Shown here piece by piece: positions 51,990-60,411 of a DNA stretch of 64,000 bases. A model generated the notes under the pieces. The model did not search any database, was not told the origin of the DNA, and was given only the letters and a program-made list of their open reading frames with translations. This DNA is from Mucilaginibacter_A sp965201005 (GTDB taxonomy: Bacteria; Bacteroidota; Bacteroidia; Sphingobacteriales; Sphingobacteriaceae): NCBI RefSeq assembly GCF_965201005.1, contig NZ_OZ241747.1:1178001-1242000 (forward strand). Direction: 5' to 3'. The position numbers were made by a program, and so were the translations under genes. Within the stretch, counting starts at the first letter, position 1; each line of letters starts with the position of its first letter.

Positions 51990-53282
51990 ATGGATTTTTC
52001 AGATACCATTATCATCGGTGCCGGTGCAGCCGGTTTATTTACCGCTCGTCAACTTTCCAAAGCTGGTCAAAAAGTAACGATTTTAGAAGCCCGGAACCGC
52101 ATCGGCGGCCGTTGCTATACTTTTTCCGGACAAGATTTTACACAACCAATTGAGTTGGGCGCAGAATTCGTCCATGGCGAACTGCCGCTTACGTTAAAGC
52201 TGTTAAAAGAAGCAAATATTAAATATGAAACGGTTTCCGGGAAAAATTATCAGGGTAAAAATGGCGAAATTAAACAATCTGAATTTTTTATGGAGCATTG
52301 GGACAACTTTGAAAAAGCTCTGAAAGAAGTTAAAACAGATCAGTCGCTTGACGGATTTTTGCAGCAAAACTTCCACGGAGAAAAATATGCCGGTTTGCGA
52401 AGATCCATCATTCAGTTTGCCAAAGGTTACGATACGGCCGATCCTGAGTGTGTAAGTTTGTTTTCCCTGCGGGACGAATGGCTGGGCGGCCACGAAGAAG
52501 AAACACAGTACCGGATTGCGGGCGGATATATCCAATTGATGGATTTTATGGCCAGTCAAATTAAAAGTTTTGGTAGCGAAATTGTGCTTGGTTCAATTGT
52601 AAAACAAGTAAACTGGCATGAAGGTTTTGTAGAAGTAGTTACCACAAGTAATGCTGTTTTTATCGGTACAAAATTGGTGGTTACGGTTCCACTTGGTGTG
52701 TTGAATTGTAGTCCAAGTTTAGAAGGTGCGATCCAATTCGTTCCTGATTTACCAGAACAAAGAAAAGCTGCCGCAGACATGGGTTTCGGCGCGATCATCA
52801 AAATCCTGATTGAATTTTCGGAACCTTTTTGGGAGGAAAAAGGCTTGGAAAATTTACAGTTTCTTTTCTCCGAAGAAAAAATACCAACCTGGTGGGCGCA
52901 AACCCCGCAGAGAAACAACGTACTGACCGGATGGCTCGGCGGCAGTCCGAAAGATGAAATTCAACATCAAAATGATGATGAAATTTTAATAGATTGTGTT
53001 TTATCACTTGCTTCTATTTTTAACTTGGATGCTTCTTTTATCAGGCAAAAAATGGTTTCGGCCAAAGTTTATAATTGGACAACCGATCCGTTTACGCGCG
53101 GTTCTTACAGTTATGCAACTTTGCAAACGCAATCAGCTTTGAAAGTTTTAAAAAAACCAATTAGCAAAACTATTTATTTTGCTGGTGAAACTTTGTTTGA
53201 TGGCGAACAATTGGGAACGGTGGAAGCGGCATTGATTTCTGGTTTGGAAACAGCAAACGAAATTTTAGATTTTAGAAAATAA
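51990..53282 (+). CDS. FAD-dependent amine oxidase family protein
   Basis: A 430-residue flavoprotein of the monoamine oxidase fold. The FAD-binding IIIGAGAAGLFTARQLSKAG is at 7-26, then ILEARNRIGGRCYTF, and the C-terminal flavin motif is YFAGETLFDGEQLGTVEAAL. Substrates may be amines or polyamines; plain sequence does not tell. There is no signal peptide. Two repeat words are inside: 52651 (N-A-V-F-I) and 53030 (D-A-S-F-I). Confidence 0.9.
   Translation: MDFSDTIIIGAGAAGLFTARQLSKAGQKVTILEARNRIGGRCYTFSGQDFTQPIELGAEFVHGELPLTLKLLKEANIKYETVSGKNYQGKNGEIKQSEFFMEHWDNFEKALKEVKTDQSLDGFLQQNFHGEKYAGLRRSIIQFAKGYDTADPECVSLFSLRDEWLGGHEEETQYRIAGGYIQLMDFMASQIKSFGSEIVLGSIVKQVNWHEGFVEVVTTSNAVFIGTKLVVTVPLGVLNCSPSLEGAIQFVPDLPEQRKAAADMGFGAIIKILIEFSEPFWEEKGLENLQFLFSEEKIPTWWAQTPQRNNVLTGWLGGSPKDEIQHQNDDEILIDCVLSLASIFNLDASFIRQKMVSAKVYNWTTDPFTRGSYSYATLQTQSALKVLKKPISKTIYFAGETLFDGEQLGTVEAALISGLETANEILDFRK
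52651..52668 (+). repeat. Intragenic repeat word, GT type
   Basis: ATGCTGTTTTTATCGGTA in the amine oxidase gene, then CAAAATTGG; read N-A-V-F-I-G. Confidence 0.85.
53030..53043 (+). repeat. Intragenic repeat word, TC type
   Basis: ATGCTTCTTTTATC, then AGGCAAAAAATGG; read D-A-S-F-I-R, the same D-A-S-F-I as in the symporter. Confidence 0.85.
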
Positions 53283-53290
53283 ACATAAGT

Positions 53291-54544
53291 TCAATTTCGG
53301 GACTTGTAATCAAACCTAAACTTTTTCAGATCAGGCAAATGCTGTTTTTGTCGGCTTAATTCCTGTTGATAAATTACTTGTCCTAAGTTTTTTAAAAAAG
53401 GCAACGTTACGGTTTCGTATTCATATTTGTTATCATTGTAAATTCCGTTTTCGTTGGACTGTACAACTGCGGTCAGCAAAAATTCAACTTTGTTTTTAAA
53501 ATCTGCGATATAAGCATTGTCAATATTGTACCCGTAAGAATCGCCGATCTTGTTAAAAATCCTGATGTTTGGATTTAAAATTGTATCTTTTTCAGATCCA
53601 TAAAACAAAAACTTACAGAACGTTGGCCAATATTCAGGTCCGTTATATTTTGGATGAACACTTTCTGTCGGATACATGCTCATATACTTGTAAATCAAAT
53701 CATAATCTTCTTTTTTAAGTTGAAATTGCATTAAACTTGGATAGACTTCGGGGAACAACAAACGCTTTAAAACTTCCTGTTGATCTGAAATCATAAATAC
53801 GTTTTTCTCCCGAAAATCAAAAGGTTCATTTACCAATTGATCGTTATTGTCCAAGTAACCTTTTCCCTGCAACATGTTGTCCAATTTCATCGTATAATCT
53901 TTCGGATCAAATTGGGCAACTTGTTTGTAAATGCTGTTTTTACCGATAAAAAATTCAATCGGATTAGTATGTTTTGCATTTTCGCCGCCATCACCAACGG
54001 CTAATCTCGAAATAATACGCGTACGATTTAATCCATACTTTTTTAATTTCTGATTGATTTCTTCTCTTCCAACAAATTCATACAAACGGTTAAAAGCATC
54101 GTTATCACTCACTAATAAAATCTTTTTGATGTAGTTTTCTATGCTTGGCAATCCGTTTTCTGCGGAAGTATCAACGCTTACTTTTGTTTGGCCGGCAAAA
54201 GCGCTGTCGGTTTGCATCGATGCTTCTTTTATGCCCTTAATTTTAAGTTGGTTGCATTTCTCCAAAGCAAAAATAACGGCTGGCAGTTTCACCGTACTGG
54301 CCGGATAGAAATAACGTTTTGGGTTGAGGTTGAAGCTGTACGAACGGAAATGTGGAATGTTATGTTCATCACGGTCTATCTGCGTGTATAAAATCTGGAC
54401 TTCGTTTTTACTTGGATGGTTCAGGATTTTCCCGAACAATTCCGGTTTGGACTGAAGCAGTTTTTCAAGAAAAACAGTGTCCATTTTTTGTGCGGAAGTT
54501 TGCAAAGCGAGAAGTATAAAAAAGGTGGATAAACGAAGCATCAT
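53291..54544 (-). CDS. Exported class-A-beta-lactamase-like serine hydrolase
   Basis: A 417-residue protein with a signal peptide (to about residue 19, TSAQ). The penicillin-binding fold motifs are STVK (83-86, nucleophile Ser83) and SDN (146-148). I do not see a convincing KTG box or the Glu166 motif of true beta-lactamases, so a peptidase/hydrolase role is as likely as antibiotic hydrolysis. It is a single gene. Repeat words are at 53339, 53931 and 54220 inside the frame, an unusually high load for one gene. Confidence 0.85.
   Translation of the reverse strand: MMLRLSTFFILLALQTSAQKMDTVFLEKLLQSKPELFGKILNHPSKNEVQILYTQIDRDEHNIPHFRSYSFNLNPKRYFYPASTVKLPAVIFALEKCNQLKIKGIKEASMQTDSAFAGQTKVSVDTSAENGLPSIENYIKKILLVSDNDAFNRLYEFVGREEINQKLKKYGLNRTRIISRLAVGDGGENAKHTNPIEFFIGKNSIYKQVAQFDPKDYTMKLDNMLQGKGYLDNNDQLVNEPFDFREKNVFMISDQQEVLKRLLFPEVYPSLMQFQLKKEDYDLIYKYMSMYPTESVHPKYNGPEYWPTFCKFLFYGSEKDTILNPNIRIFNKIGDSYGYNIDNAYIADFKNKVEFLLTAVVQSNENGIYNDNKYEYETVTLPFLKNLGQVIYQQELSRQKQHLPDLKKFRFDYKSRN
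53931..53948 (+). repeat. Intragenic repeat word, GT type
   Basis: ATGCTGTTTTTACCGATA, then AAAAATTC; read on the minus strand as I-G-K-N-S-I. Confidence 0.85.
54220..54236 (+). repeat. Intragenic repeat word, TC type
   Basis: ATGCTTCTTTTATGCCC, then TTAATTTTAAG; read on the minus strand as G-I-K-E-A-S. Confidence 0.84.
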
Positions 54545-54647
54545 ATTTATTATGATTAATTTACAAGATACTAATTTTGTTGTTGGTAAATCTTATATAA
54601 CTTGAAATACCGTTAGTATTTGTATTTTTGATTAAGGATAGTTGAAA

Positions 54648-54869
54648 ATGGATATTCAAACAGAAAAAATAAAGCTGGCGAAATTGTTGCTAAGTACAGA
54701 TAAAGAGCATGTTATACAATCTGTTAAACAAATTTTTGAGCGTGAGCGACAGGATTTCTGGAACGATTTATCCACTGACCAACAAGAGGAAATTGACAAG
54801 GCTGATTTGGAAATTGAAAAAGGTGAAACAGTAGATTATGAAATATTAATGGCAAAACATCGGCTATGA
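54648..54869 (+). CDS. ParD-like antitoxin
   Basis: A 73-residue, highly charged helical protein (KLAKLLLSTDKEHVIQSVKQ, then QQEEIDKADLEIEKGETVDY). The DQQEEIxxADxEIexGexxxYEExM pattern is that of small antitoxins paired with ParE/RelE toxins in Bacteroidota. Its TGA overlaps the ATG of a downstream frame that is a decayed ParE-like toxin. The antitoxin is intact. ATG 54648 is preferred to an upstream TTG. Confidence 0.75.
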   Translation: MDIQTEKIKLAKLLLSTDKEHVIQSVKQIFERERQDFWNDLSTDQQEEIDKADLEIEKGETVDYEILMAKHRL

Positions 54870-55172
54870 GCAGAAATGTGATTATTTCTAAGCTTGCGCC
54901 GAGGACAAATTACAAAACTATTCGATTTTTTAATGAAAAACTGATCTTCAAAAGTCAAATTGGATTTTGTTAAAAAGCTTGATCGAAATATTGAAATAAT
55001 TTAAAATCAGCCGGAAATCTTTCCGCAATCTTCTATAAAACCCGGCTTGTATAAATGCATAATTACAAAACAAACAACGTTGTATTTTAGGTTTACTTCA
55101 GGCAAAATAGTAGTTGTAAATATATTTGACAATCGTCAGGATTCATCAAAGTTAAATAGGGAAGTACAGTAA
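54866..55172 (+). pseudogene. ParE/RelE-like toxin gene, frameshifted
   Basis: It starts ATG 54866 (MSRNVIISKLA), loses frame at once, then reads KLDFVKKLDRNIEII, a stop, NQPEIFPQSSIKPGLYKCII and TKQTTLYFRFTSGKIVVVNI, then FDNRQDSSKLNREVQ to TAA 55172. The KP-GLYKCIITKQTTLYFRF and IFDNRQ segments identify the ParE/RelE fold. At least two frameshifts and one internal stop prevent translation. It is the second ruined toxin within 5 kb. Confidence 0.82.
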
Positions 55173-55231
55173 TTTTCGAAGTTATCGATTTTCTATTTCC
55201 AAATTCCAATCCAAATCCTACCTTTGCGCCG

Positions 55232-55400
55232 CAATTGGTTCCCGGCCTCAACAACCGGGATTAAAAGGGAATCCGGTGCAAAACCGGAGCTGTCCCGCAG
55301 CTGTGAGCTCTATCAACTGATGCTGTTTTTATGCCACTATTTTGGGTAACCAAAACGGGAAGGCGCAGTAAAGGGGAGCAAGCCAGAAGACCTGCCTTTC
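55232..55400 (+). promoter_or_regulatory. Cobalamin (B12) riboswitch
   Basis: The core is clear: GGGAATCCGGTGCAAAACCG, then GAGCTGTCCCGCAGCTGTGA, a variable arm, GCCACT...GGGAAGGCGCAGTA, and the B12-box-like GCCAGAAGACCTGCC (55382-55396). It lies 126 bp before the TonB receptor start and should repress it when B12 is bound. A GT-type repeat word, ATGCTGTTTTTATGCC, lies at 55320 between the TGTGA and GCCACT core segments, in a part that tolerates variation. Confidence 0.95.
55320..55335 (+). repeat. Repeat word, GT type, inside the B12 riboswitch
   Basis: ATGCTGTTTTTATGCC; its last bases supply the GCC of the riboswitch core GCCACT. CTATTTTGGG follows. Confidence 0.85.
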
Positions 55401-55525
55401 GCGAATAAATTCATGGCTTTCGGGGATTGAAGCTGGAATGTGAATGCTCTTTTTACGGGTGTATTTTCATTTTATTGGTCAATTTTTCGGTTTGCTGTGG
55501 GATCGTTTCATCTTCACAACAAAAA

Positions 55526-57391
55526 ATGAAAAAAGATTTTTACAAAAACACCGCAGGCTTTGCGCTTGCGTTTTCTGTGTTGGGCAGCACGTCAACCTTC
55601 GCCCAGGATTCTTCCAGGGTTTTAAAAGATGTGGTTGTTTCGGCCACAAAAACCGATCAGAAACAGTTGCAAACCGGTAAAGTCATCACCGTGATTACCG
55701 CAGATCAGATCGCGCGCAGCGAAGGCAAATCCTTAGCACAGGTTTTGAACGAACAGGCCGGTGTTACCGTGGCTGGGGCAAACAGTAATCCGGGCCTTAA
55801 CAAAAGTATTTTCATCCGCGGCGCGGCAAGCGGTTTTGTGGTTACGCTGGTTGATGGCGTGCTGGTTGGCGATCCTTCTTCAAGCGGCGGTGCTTTCGAT
55901 ATCCGTTTGTTCCCGATCAGTCAGATTGAACGGATTGAGATTATAAAAGGCGGACAATCAACATTATATGGTTCCGATGCGGTTGCTGGTGTCATCAACA
56001 TCATCACCAAAAAAGGCGGTCCGGAAGGAATTGGCGTTTACGGAACTTTAACCGGCGGAAGTTATGGTTCGCAAAAGCAAAATGTCGGTTTTAACGGATC
56101 AGAAGGTAAGTTTTCGTACAATGTGAGTTACACGCATAACCAAACAGACGGCATCAGCGAAGCAGCCGATAAAAACAATACCGGAACTTTTGACAAAGAC
56201 GGCTTTAACCAATCCGCTTTAAACGCCAATTTTTCTGTGGAAGCAGCAAGGGGTTTGCGCATCAGTCCGTTTTTTCGCTTCACTTCCGGTTCCTATAAAT
56301 ATGATAACGGTGCTTTTGCCGATGCCAATAATCAAAGTTTGAACCGTTTTTACAACGCTGGACTAACTTCACAATATCAGCTAAATAACCGAAACCGGCT
56401 TAACCTGAATTATGGCTACACCGGAAGTTCTGCATCTTATGAATCAGCTTATCCATCGTCCAACATTGGGCGTTTGCATTTGGTTGATCTGTATTATAAC
56501 CATGATTTTACCGATCAGATTAAATTGCTTTTAGGTGTTGATAACCGTTATACGCAGATTAAGCAGATCGGAGCGGCAAATGTTACACCGGACGCTAATT
56601 TATTTGCGGCTTATGGTTCGCTTTCGGCCAATAAAATTGGTGGTTTTTTAAATTTAGAAGGTGGCGGTAGATACAACGACCACAACCGTTACGGCCATAA
56701 TTTTACGTTTGATTTAACGCCGTCTATTAATTTGCTACAAGACAAACTGATTTTTTTCGGAACGGTTTCCAGTGCTTTTAAAGCGCCTTTATTAACCGAA
56801 TTATTCGGTCCTTACGGTGCAAATTCGGATTTGAAACCGCAGAAATCCATCAATTACGAAGCTGGTTTTAGTACCGCATTTTTAGACAATAGTTTCAATT
56901 TGCGCGTTTCCCTTTTCCGCAGAAAATTGCGCGATGCAATTGTCTATTTAACAAATGGTTATACCAATTTCGACCGGCAAAACGACCAGGGATTGGAAAT
57001 CGAACCGTCCTATAAATACAAAAAGTTGAGTTTTAACGGTTTTTACAGTTTTGTGGATGGAACAGCAATCAGAAACGGTGTCAGCACTTACGGTTTGCTG
57101 CGCCGCCCTAAACAATCTTTTGGTTTAACAGCGGCTGTTCAGGCAACGGGCAAATTGTACGTAAGCGCGAATTTTCGCAGTTATGGCCAGCGTGGCGATT
57201 ATAATTATCCAACAAATGTTACGCTGCCAGCCTACCAATTGTTGGATGCTTATGCGCAATACGGAATTAATGGCCGCATAAAGGTTTTTGCAGATGTGAA
57301 AAACATCCTCAATAAACGTTACCAGGAAATTTACGGTTACAATACCATGGGAACCAATTTCAATGCTGGCGTAAGTTTCAGCTTTAATTAA
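55526..57391 (+). CDS. TonB-dependent outer-membrane receptor, BtuB-like
   Basis: A 621-residue receptor with a signal peptide (FALAFSVLGSTSTFAQ), a TonB box near VLKDVVVSATKT, a plug domain (about 45-150; GKSLAQVLNEQAGV, RIEIIKGGQSTLYGSDAVAG) and a 22-strand barrel ending in FNAGVSFSFN with terminal aromatic residues. The B12 riboswitch in its leader, and its length, which is close to E. coli BtuB, mark it as a cobalamin transporter. The frame opens earlier, but ATG 55526 precedes the signal peptide. No SusD partner is seen. Confidence 0.94.
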   Translation: MKKDFYKNTAGFALAFSVLGSTSTFAQDSSRVLKDVVVSATKTDQKQLQTGKVITVITADQIARSEGKSLAQVLNEQAGVTVAGANSNPGLNKSIFIRGAASGFVVTLVDGVLVGDPSSSGGAFDIRLFPISQIERIEIIKGGQSTLYGSDAVAGVINIITKKGGPEGIGVYGTLTGGSYGSQKQNVGFNGSEGKFSYNVSYTHNQTDGISEAADKNNTGTFDKDGFNQSALNANFSVEAARGLRISPFFRFTSGSYKYDNGAFADANNQSLNRFYNAGLTSQYQLNNRNRLNLNYGYTGSSASYESAYPSSNIGRLHLVDLYYNHDFTDQIKLLLGVDNRYTQIKQIGAANVTPDANLFAAYGSLSANKIGGFLNLEGGGRYNDHNRYGHNFTFDLTPSINLLQDKLIFFGTVSSAFKAPLLTELFGPYGANSDLKPQKSINYEAGFSTAFLDNSFNLRVSLFRRKLRDAIVYLTNGYTNFDRQNDQGLEIEPSYKYKKLSFNGFYSFVDGTAIRNGVSTYGLLRRPKQSFGLTAAVQATGKLYVSANFRSYGQRGDYNYPTNVTLPAYQLLDAYAQYGINGRIKVFADVKNILNKRYQEIYGYNTMGTNFNAGVSFSFN

Positions 57392-57406
57392 GAATCGTAT
57401 TTTTGT

Positions 57407-57422
57407 GTGATAAAAGAAGCAT
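57407..57422 (-). repeat. Repeat word, TC type
   Basis: TGATAAAAGAAGCAT between the TonB receptor stop and the next start codon, with CGTATTTTTGTG upstream. Confidence 0.84.
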
Positions 57423-57425
57423 TAC

Positions 57426-58007
57426 ATGTCTTTAGATAAATTCAACATCCGCAACGGCGTACTGATTTTGATGATCGTTTTGGCTGCGGCCATGCGTTTT
57501 GTCCATTTGGACAATCAGCTTACCTGGGCCAATTTTACACCGGTTGGTGCGGTCGCGCTTTTTGGCGGTGCTTATTTTACCGATAAAAAAAAGGCTTATC
57601 TGGTGCCGCTGGTTATCCTGTTTTTGAGTGATCTGCTGATCAATTATCTGTATTTCCACAAATTTGTATGGTTTTATGGCAGCGCAGTTTGGGTTTATCT
57701 CAGCTTTGCGGCAATGGTTTACATCGGTACAAAAATTGTTAAAATCAGTTTTGCCAATGTAATCCTGGCTTCGCTTGCGGCGGTTGTTGTGCATTGGCTG
57801 CTGACGGACATTGATCCGTGGCTATACGGAAATTTATACGATAAAAGAAGCATTGGTTATTTTCAATCGTTGTACGCCGCCATTCCTTTTGAGCGCAGTT
57901 TGCTGCTGGGCAACCTGGTTTATGGTTTTATTTTGTTTGGCGGATTTGAATTGGCAAAAATGAAATTCCCGGGTTTGAAAAAGCAAACACATTTAGTGCT
58001 GAATTAG
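57426..58007 (+). CDS. Membrane protein, possible B12-linked transporter component
   Basis: A 193-residue protein with about five or six hydrophobic helices (GVLILMIVLAAAMRF, VGAVALFGGAYF, AYLVPLVILFLSDLLINYLY). It lies 34 bp after the BtuB-like gene and is probably under the same riboswitch. It resembles DUF6580-type membrane proteins found beside cobalamin receptors, reminiscent of ECF S-components; that is inference. The motif TPVGAVALFGGAYF looks conserved. Codons Y-D-K-R-S-I-G hold a TC-type repeat word (57838). Confidence 0.7.
   Translation: MSLDKFNIRNGVLILMIVLAAAMRFVHLDNQLTWANFTPVGAVALFGGAYFTDKKKAYLVPLVILFLSDLLINYLYFHKFVWFYGSAVWVYLSFAAMVYIGTKIVKISFANVILASLAAVVVHWLLTDIDPWLYGNLYDKRSIGYFQSLYAAIPFERSLLLGNLVYGFILFGGFELAKMKFPGLKKQTHLVLN
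57838..57853 (-). repeat. Intragenic repeat word, TC type
   Basis: ACGATAAAAGAAGCAT; read on the plus strand as Y-D-K-R-S-I-G. Confidence 0.84.
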
Positions 58008-58011
58008 AAAG

Positions 58012-58115
58012 GTAGCCGATTAGTGCAGCTCTCGCGTGAGGGATTGCAGTGGAAAGCCCGCAGCGCAGCGAGGACTTGGAACGTAAAGCCCGACCCGAAG
58101 GGGCACGCCCAAAAC
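58012..58115. repeat. Dispersed intergenic repeat
   Basis: GC-rich segment with GTGGAAAGCCCGCAGCGCAG and CGTAAAGCCCGACCCGAAGG, a repeat type I recognise from Sphingobacteriaceae intergenic DNA. No reading frame. The rest of 58008-58351 holds two repeat-word sites and no gene. Confidence 0.7.
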
Positions 58116-58174
58116 AAAATCTGATTTAACATAAAGCGATGAAGAAAGAAAACCTCATCGCTTTTTTTTGGCTC

Positions 58175-58202
58175 ATACTGTTTTTACAGGCATAAAAACA
58201 GT
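58175..58202. terminator. Compact hairpin of two opposed repeat words (GT type)
   Basis: ACTGTTTTTA and TAAAAACAGT pair perfectly around CAGGCA. Placed between genes, it may act as a terminator. Confidence 0.75.
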
Positions 58203-58290
58203 TGCAGAAATGTTGCGTGCTTTGCCATCTGATCGATCATTTTCGAGGTAGGATTTTTTCTAAAACTTGGCAAAACATCTTGAAAAAATA

Positions 58291-58306
58291 CCGGTAAAAG
58301 AAGCAT
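58291..58306 (-). repeat. Repeat word, TC type
   Basis: CCGGTAAAAGAAGCAT, 46 bp before the DEAD-box-like gene; GAAAAAATA lies on its far side. Confidence 0.83.
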
Positions 58307-58351
58307 CTGCAAAAATTGTAACTTCGCCCGTTCAAAAACAACCATCAACCC

Positions 58352-59650
58352 ATGTGGGCAGAAAAACTCCGGCTCAGCAAACCTGTTTTGCGCATTGCCA
58401 ACGAACTTGGCTTCACCCAACCCAAAGAAATTCAGGCTAAAACGTTGGCGCGCATTGCTGGCGGTCAGGATTTGATCGTTGTTGGCCCTGAAGGCTGCGG
58501 CAAAACCACAACTTATATTTTATCGGTTTTAAGCAAAATCAAACAAGGTTTTGGCGATGCGCCGCGTGTATTGATTTTAACCAACAGCAGGGAAAAAGTG
58601 ATGGCCATTACCGAGGCTTTTGCGTTGTTCAACAGCAATAAATCAAGGCAAATTGTGGCTTTGTATCCGGCCCCGGGCATGGAAGCGCAGTTAGACGCGC
58701 TGGCCGATGGTGCAGATATTGTAGTGGCCACGCCTGATCGTGCGCGCGCCATCTACTTAAAATTAGCGTTAAATTTGAACAAAGTGGAACTGCTGATTGT
58801 GGACGATGCCGACCAGATTATTAAGCAGGGTTTGCAATTGCCCGTTGCCGAACTGGCCAACAGCATCGACAAAGCCCAGCACCTGGTTTTTACGGAAGTG
58901 CTGCATGATAAACTGCTGAAAATGACCGATCCATTTATGCAACTACCTGCCGTGGTAGAAGTGGAAGAGCTGGGCGAAATACCGCTGGTTACCTACGATC
59001 AGTTGCTGTATCAATTGCCAAATTTTCGTACAAAAATCAATTTGTTGTACATGTTTTTGCAGGATGCCGAACTGTTTACCAAAGTGGTGGTGTTTGTGAA
59101 CACTGTTTTTACGGCCGAAAATTTGTACAAAAACATGCAAAAACAGATGCAGTTAGAAACGGCGTTGCTCAATCCGCAGTTTTTTGATACGCCGGGTTTT
59201 CCGGATGTTTATCAGTTTGAAGCTTCATCCACGCGGATTTTGATTGTGGCAAATGAGAACAACGTGCTGACCGATCTTTCCTGCATTCCGTTTATCGTTC
59301 ATTTTGAGCTTCCGTTGGAGACCAAAGCTTTTGTGGATCGTGTGATCAATCCTTCCCCGCAGGAAAACCGGGAAACGCTGGCGGTAACTTTTGCTACAGA
59401 TTTAGAGCTGAATGCGGTCCGGAAAATTGAACACGCCATCGGACAAAAAATCCCGGTTGCAGCTTTGCCGGAAGAACTGTTGATCGAAAAAGAACACAAA
59501 CCGGAATCCGCAGAAAAAAAAACAGTCAAAACCAAAAGCCATGTTTCGGGGCCAGGCGCAGCTTTTCACGAAAAAAAAGCTTCCAACGCCAAAACTTTCA
59601 ATTTTAGTTCGGGCGAAAAAGCCAAAATGAACAACAAACGCAAGCACTGA
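58352..59650 (+). CDS. Degenerate DEAD-box helicase-like protein
   Basis: A 432-residue RecA-like protein. It has a Q-motif-like start (GFTQPKEIQAKTLARIAGG), motif I GPEGCGKTT, a TPDR motif and VDDADQI in place of VLDEAD. The SAT motif is replaced (FTEVLHDKLL), and the second domain lacks a clear HRxGRxxR. A Lys-rich tail ends the protein. The missing Glu of motif II and absent motif VI suggest weak or no ATP-driven unwinding; it may be an RNA-binding remnant protein. An imperfect repeat word is at 59100. Confidence 0.8.
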   Translation: MWAEKLRLSKPVLRIANELGFTQPKEIQAKTLARIAGGQDLIVVGPEGCGKTTTYILSVLSKIKQGFGDAPRVLILTNSREKVMAITEAFALFNSNKSRQIVALYPAPGMEAQLDALADGADIVVATPDRARAIYLKLALNLNKVELLIVDDADQIIKQGLQLPVAELANSIDKAQHLVFTEVLHDKLLKMTDPFMQLPAVVEVEELGEIPLVTYDQLLYQLPNFRTKINLLYMFLQDAELFTKVVVFVNTVFTAENLYKNMQKQMQLETALLNPQFFDTPGFPDVYQFEASSTRILIVANENNVLTDLSCIPFIVHFELPLETKAFVDRVINPSPQENRETLAVTFATDLELNAVRKIEHAIGQKIPVAALPEELLIEKEHKPESAEKKTVKTKSHVSGPGAAFHEKKASNAKTFNFSSGEKAKMNNKRKH

Positions 59651-59656
59651 TTTTAG

Positions 59657-59672
59657 GTGGATAAAAACAGCA
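59657..59672 (-). repeat. Repeat word, GT type, between convergent genes
   Basis: GGTGGATAAAAACAGCAT with CTGATTTTA on its far side; ends at the stop codon of the VF530 gene. Confidence 0.84.
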
Positions 59673-59909
59673 TCAACGGTTTTGGCCTGATTTTTTCCTG
59701 TTGAAACTGATATACAAATCTTCTACCTTTTTGCGCGCCCAATCTGTTTTCCGCAAAAAAACCAGGCTTGATTTGATGCTTGGGTCAGCTGTAAAACATT
59801 TAATGCGGATGCGCAAACCCAGTTCCGGCCAGCCAAAAGCTTCAACTAATTCCTTTAAAATTGATTCTAATGTTTTGCCATGAAGCGGGTTGTTTGCCTG
59901 GTTTTCCAT
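59673..59909 (-). CDS. VF530 family small DNA-binding protein
   Basis: A 78-residue protein matching VF530/DUF2132: NNPLHGKTLESILKELVEAF, then GWPELGLRIRIKCFTADPSI and KSSLVFLRKTDWARKKVEDL. The family fold resembles SAP-like or Rho-N DNA-binding modules; its role is not known. It is a single gene on the minus strand. Confidence 0.92.
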   Translation of the reverse strand: MENQANNPLHGKTLESILKELVEAFGWPELGLRIRIKCFTADPSIKSSLVFLRKTDWARKKVEDLYISFNRKKSGQNR

Positions 59910-59970
59910 CGGCGCAAAAGTAATCGCATCCGGCTTTCAAACAAAATCAGCTTAAAATAATTTACAAATC

Positions 59971-60411
59971 ATGAAATTAACCACAGTTTTAGCCGGAGGA
60001 TTGGCCGGTGCCCTTACCTTGAACCTGCTGCATGAAACTTACCGCCAAATTGATAAAGATGCGCCGAAAATCCATTTGATAGGAGAGGAAGCCCTATTGA
60101 AAATATTAAAATCGGCCAACCTGCCACTACCCAAAAACCGGGACGAATTATACAAATGGACGCTGGCAGGCGATATCATCAGCAATACGGCTTTTTACAG
60201 TTTGATCGCTGCCGGAAAACCGAAAAATCTGCTAAAAAGGGCTTTGATACTGAGTATGTCGGCTGGTGTTGCCGGTGTTTTCGCCCCTAAAAAAATGGGC
60301 TTAAACAATGCGCCCACAGACCGGACTTTGGAAACAAAAGTGCTGACGGTTTTGTGGTACACGTTGGGCGGATCGGCGGCGGCCGGCGTAATGAAGGCGT
60401 TTAAAAGATAA
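59971..60411 (+). CDS. Hypothetical membrane-associated protein
   Basis: A 146-residue protein with an N-terminal hydrophobic segment (VLAGGLAGALTLNLL), a middle soluble part and two small-residue-rich hydrophobic segments (ALILSMSAGVAGVFA, WYTLGGSAAAGVMK). I do not recognise the family. Similar small proteins with glycine zippers occur in Bacteroidota without assigned function. It is a single gene. Confidence 0.6.
   Translation: MKLTTVLAGGLAGALTLNLLHETYRQIDKDAPKIHLIGEEALLKILKSANLPLPKNRDELYKWTLAGDIISNTAFYSLIAAGKPKNLLKRALILSMSAGVAGVFAPKKMGLNNAPTDRTLETKVLTVLWYTLGGSAAAGVMKAFKR

Noticed and set aside
53291..54544. The serine hydrolase as a true antibiotic-inactivating class A beta-lactamase
   Set aside because: Only STVK and SDN are evident; I could not find the Glu166-type and KTG motifs, so I kept the broader call.
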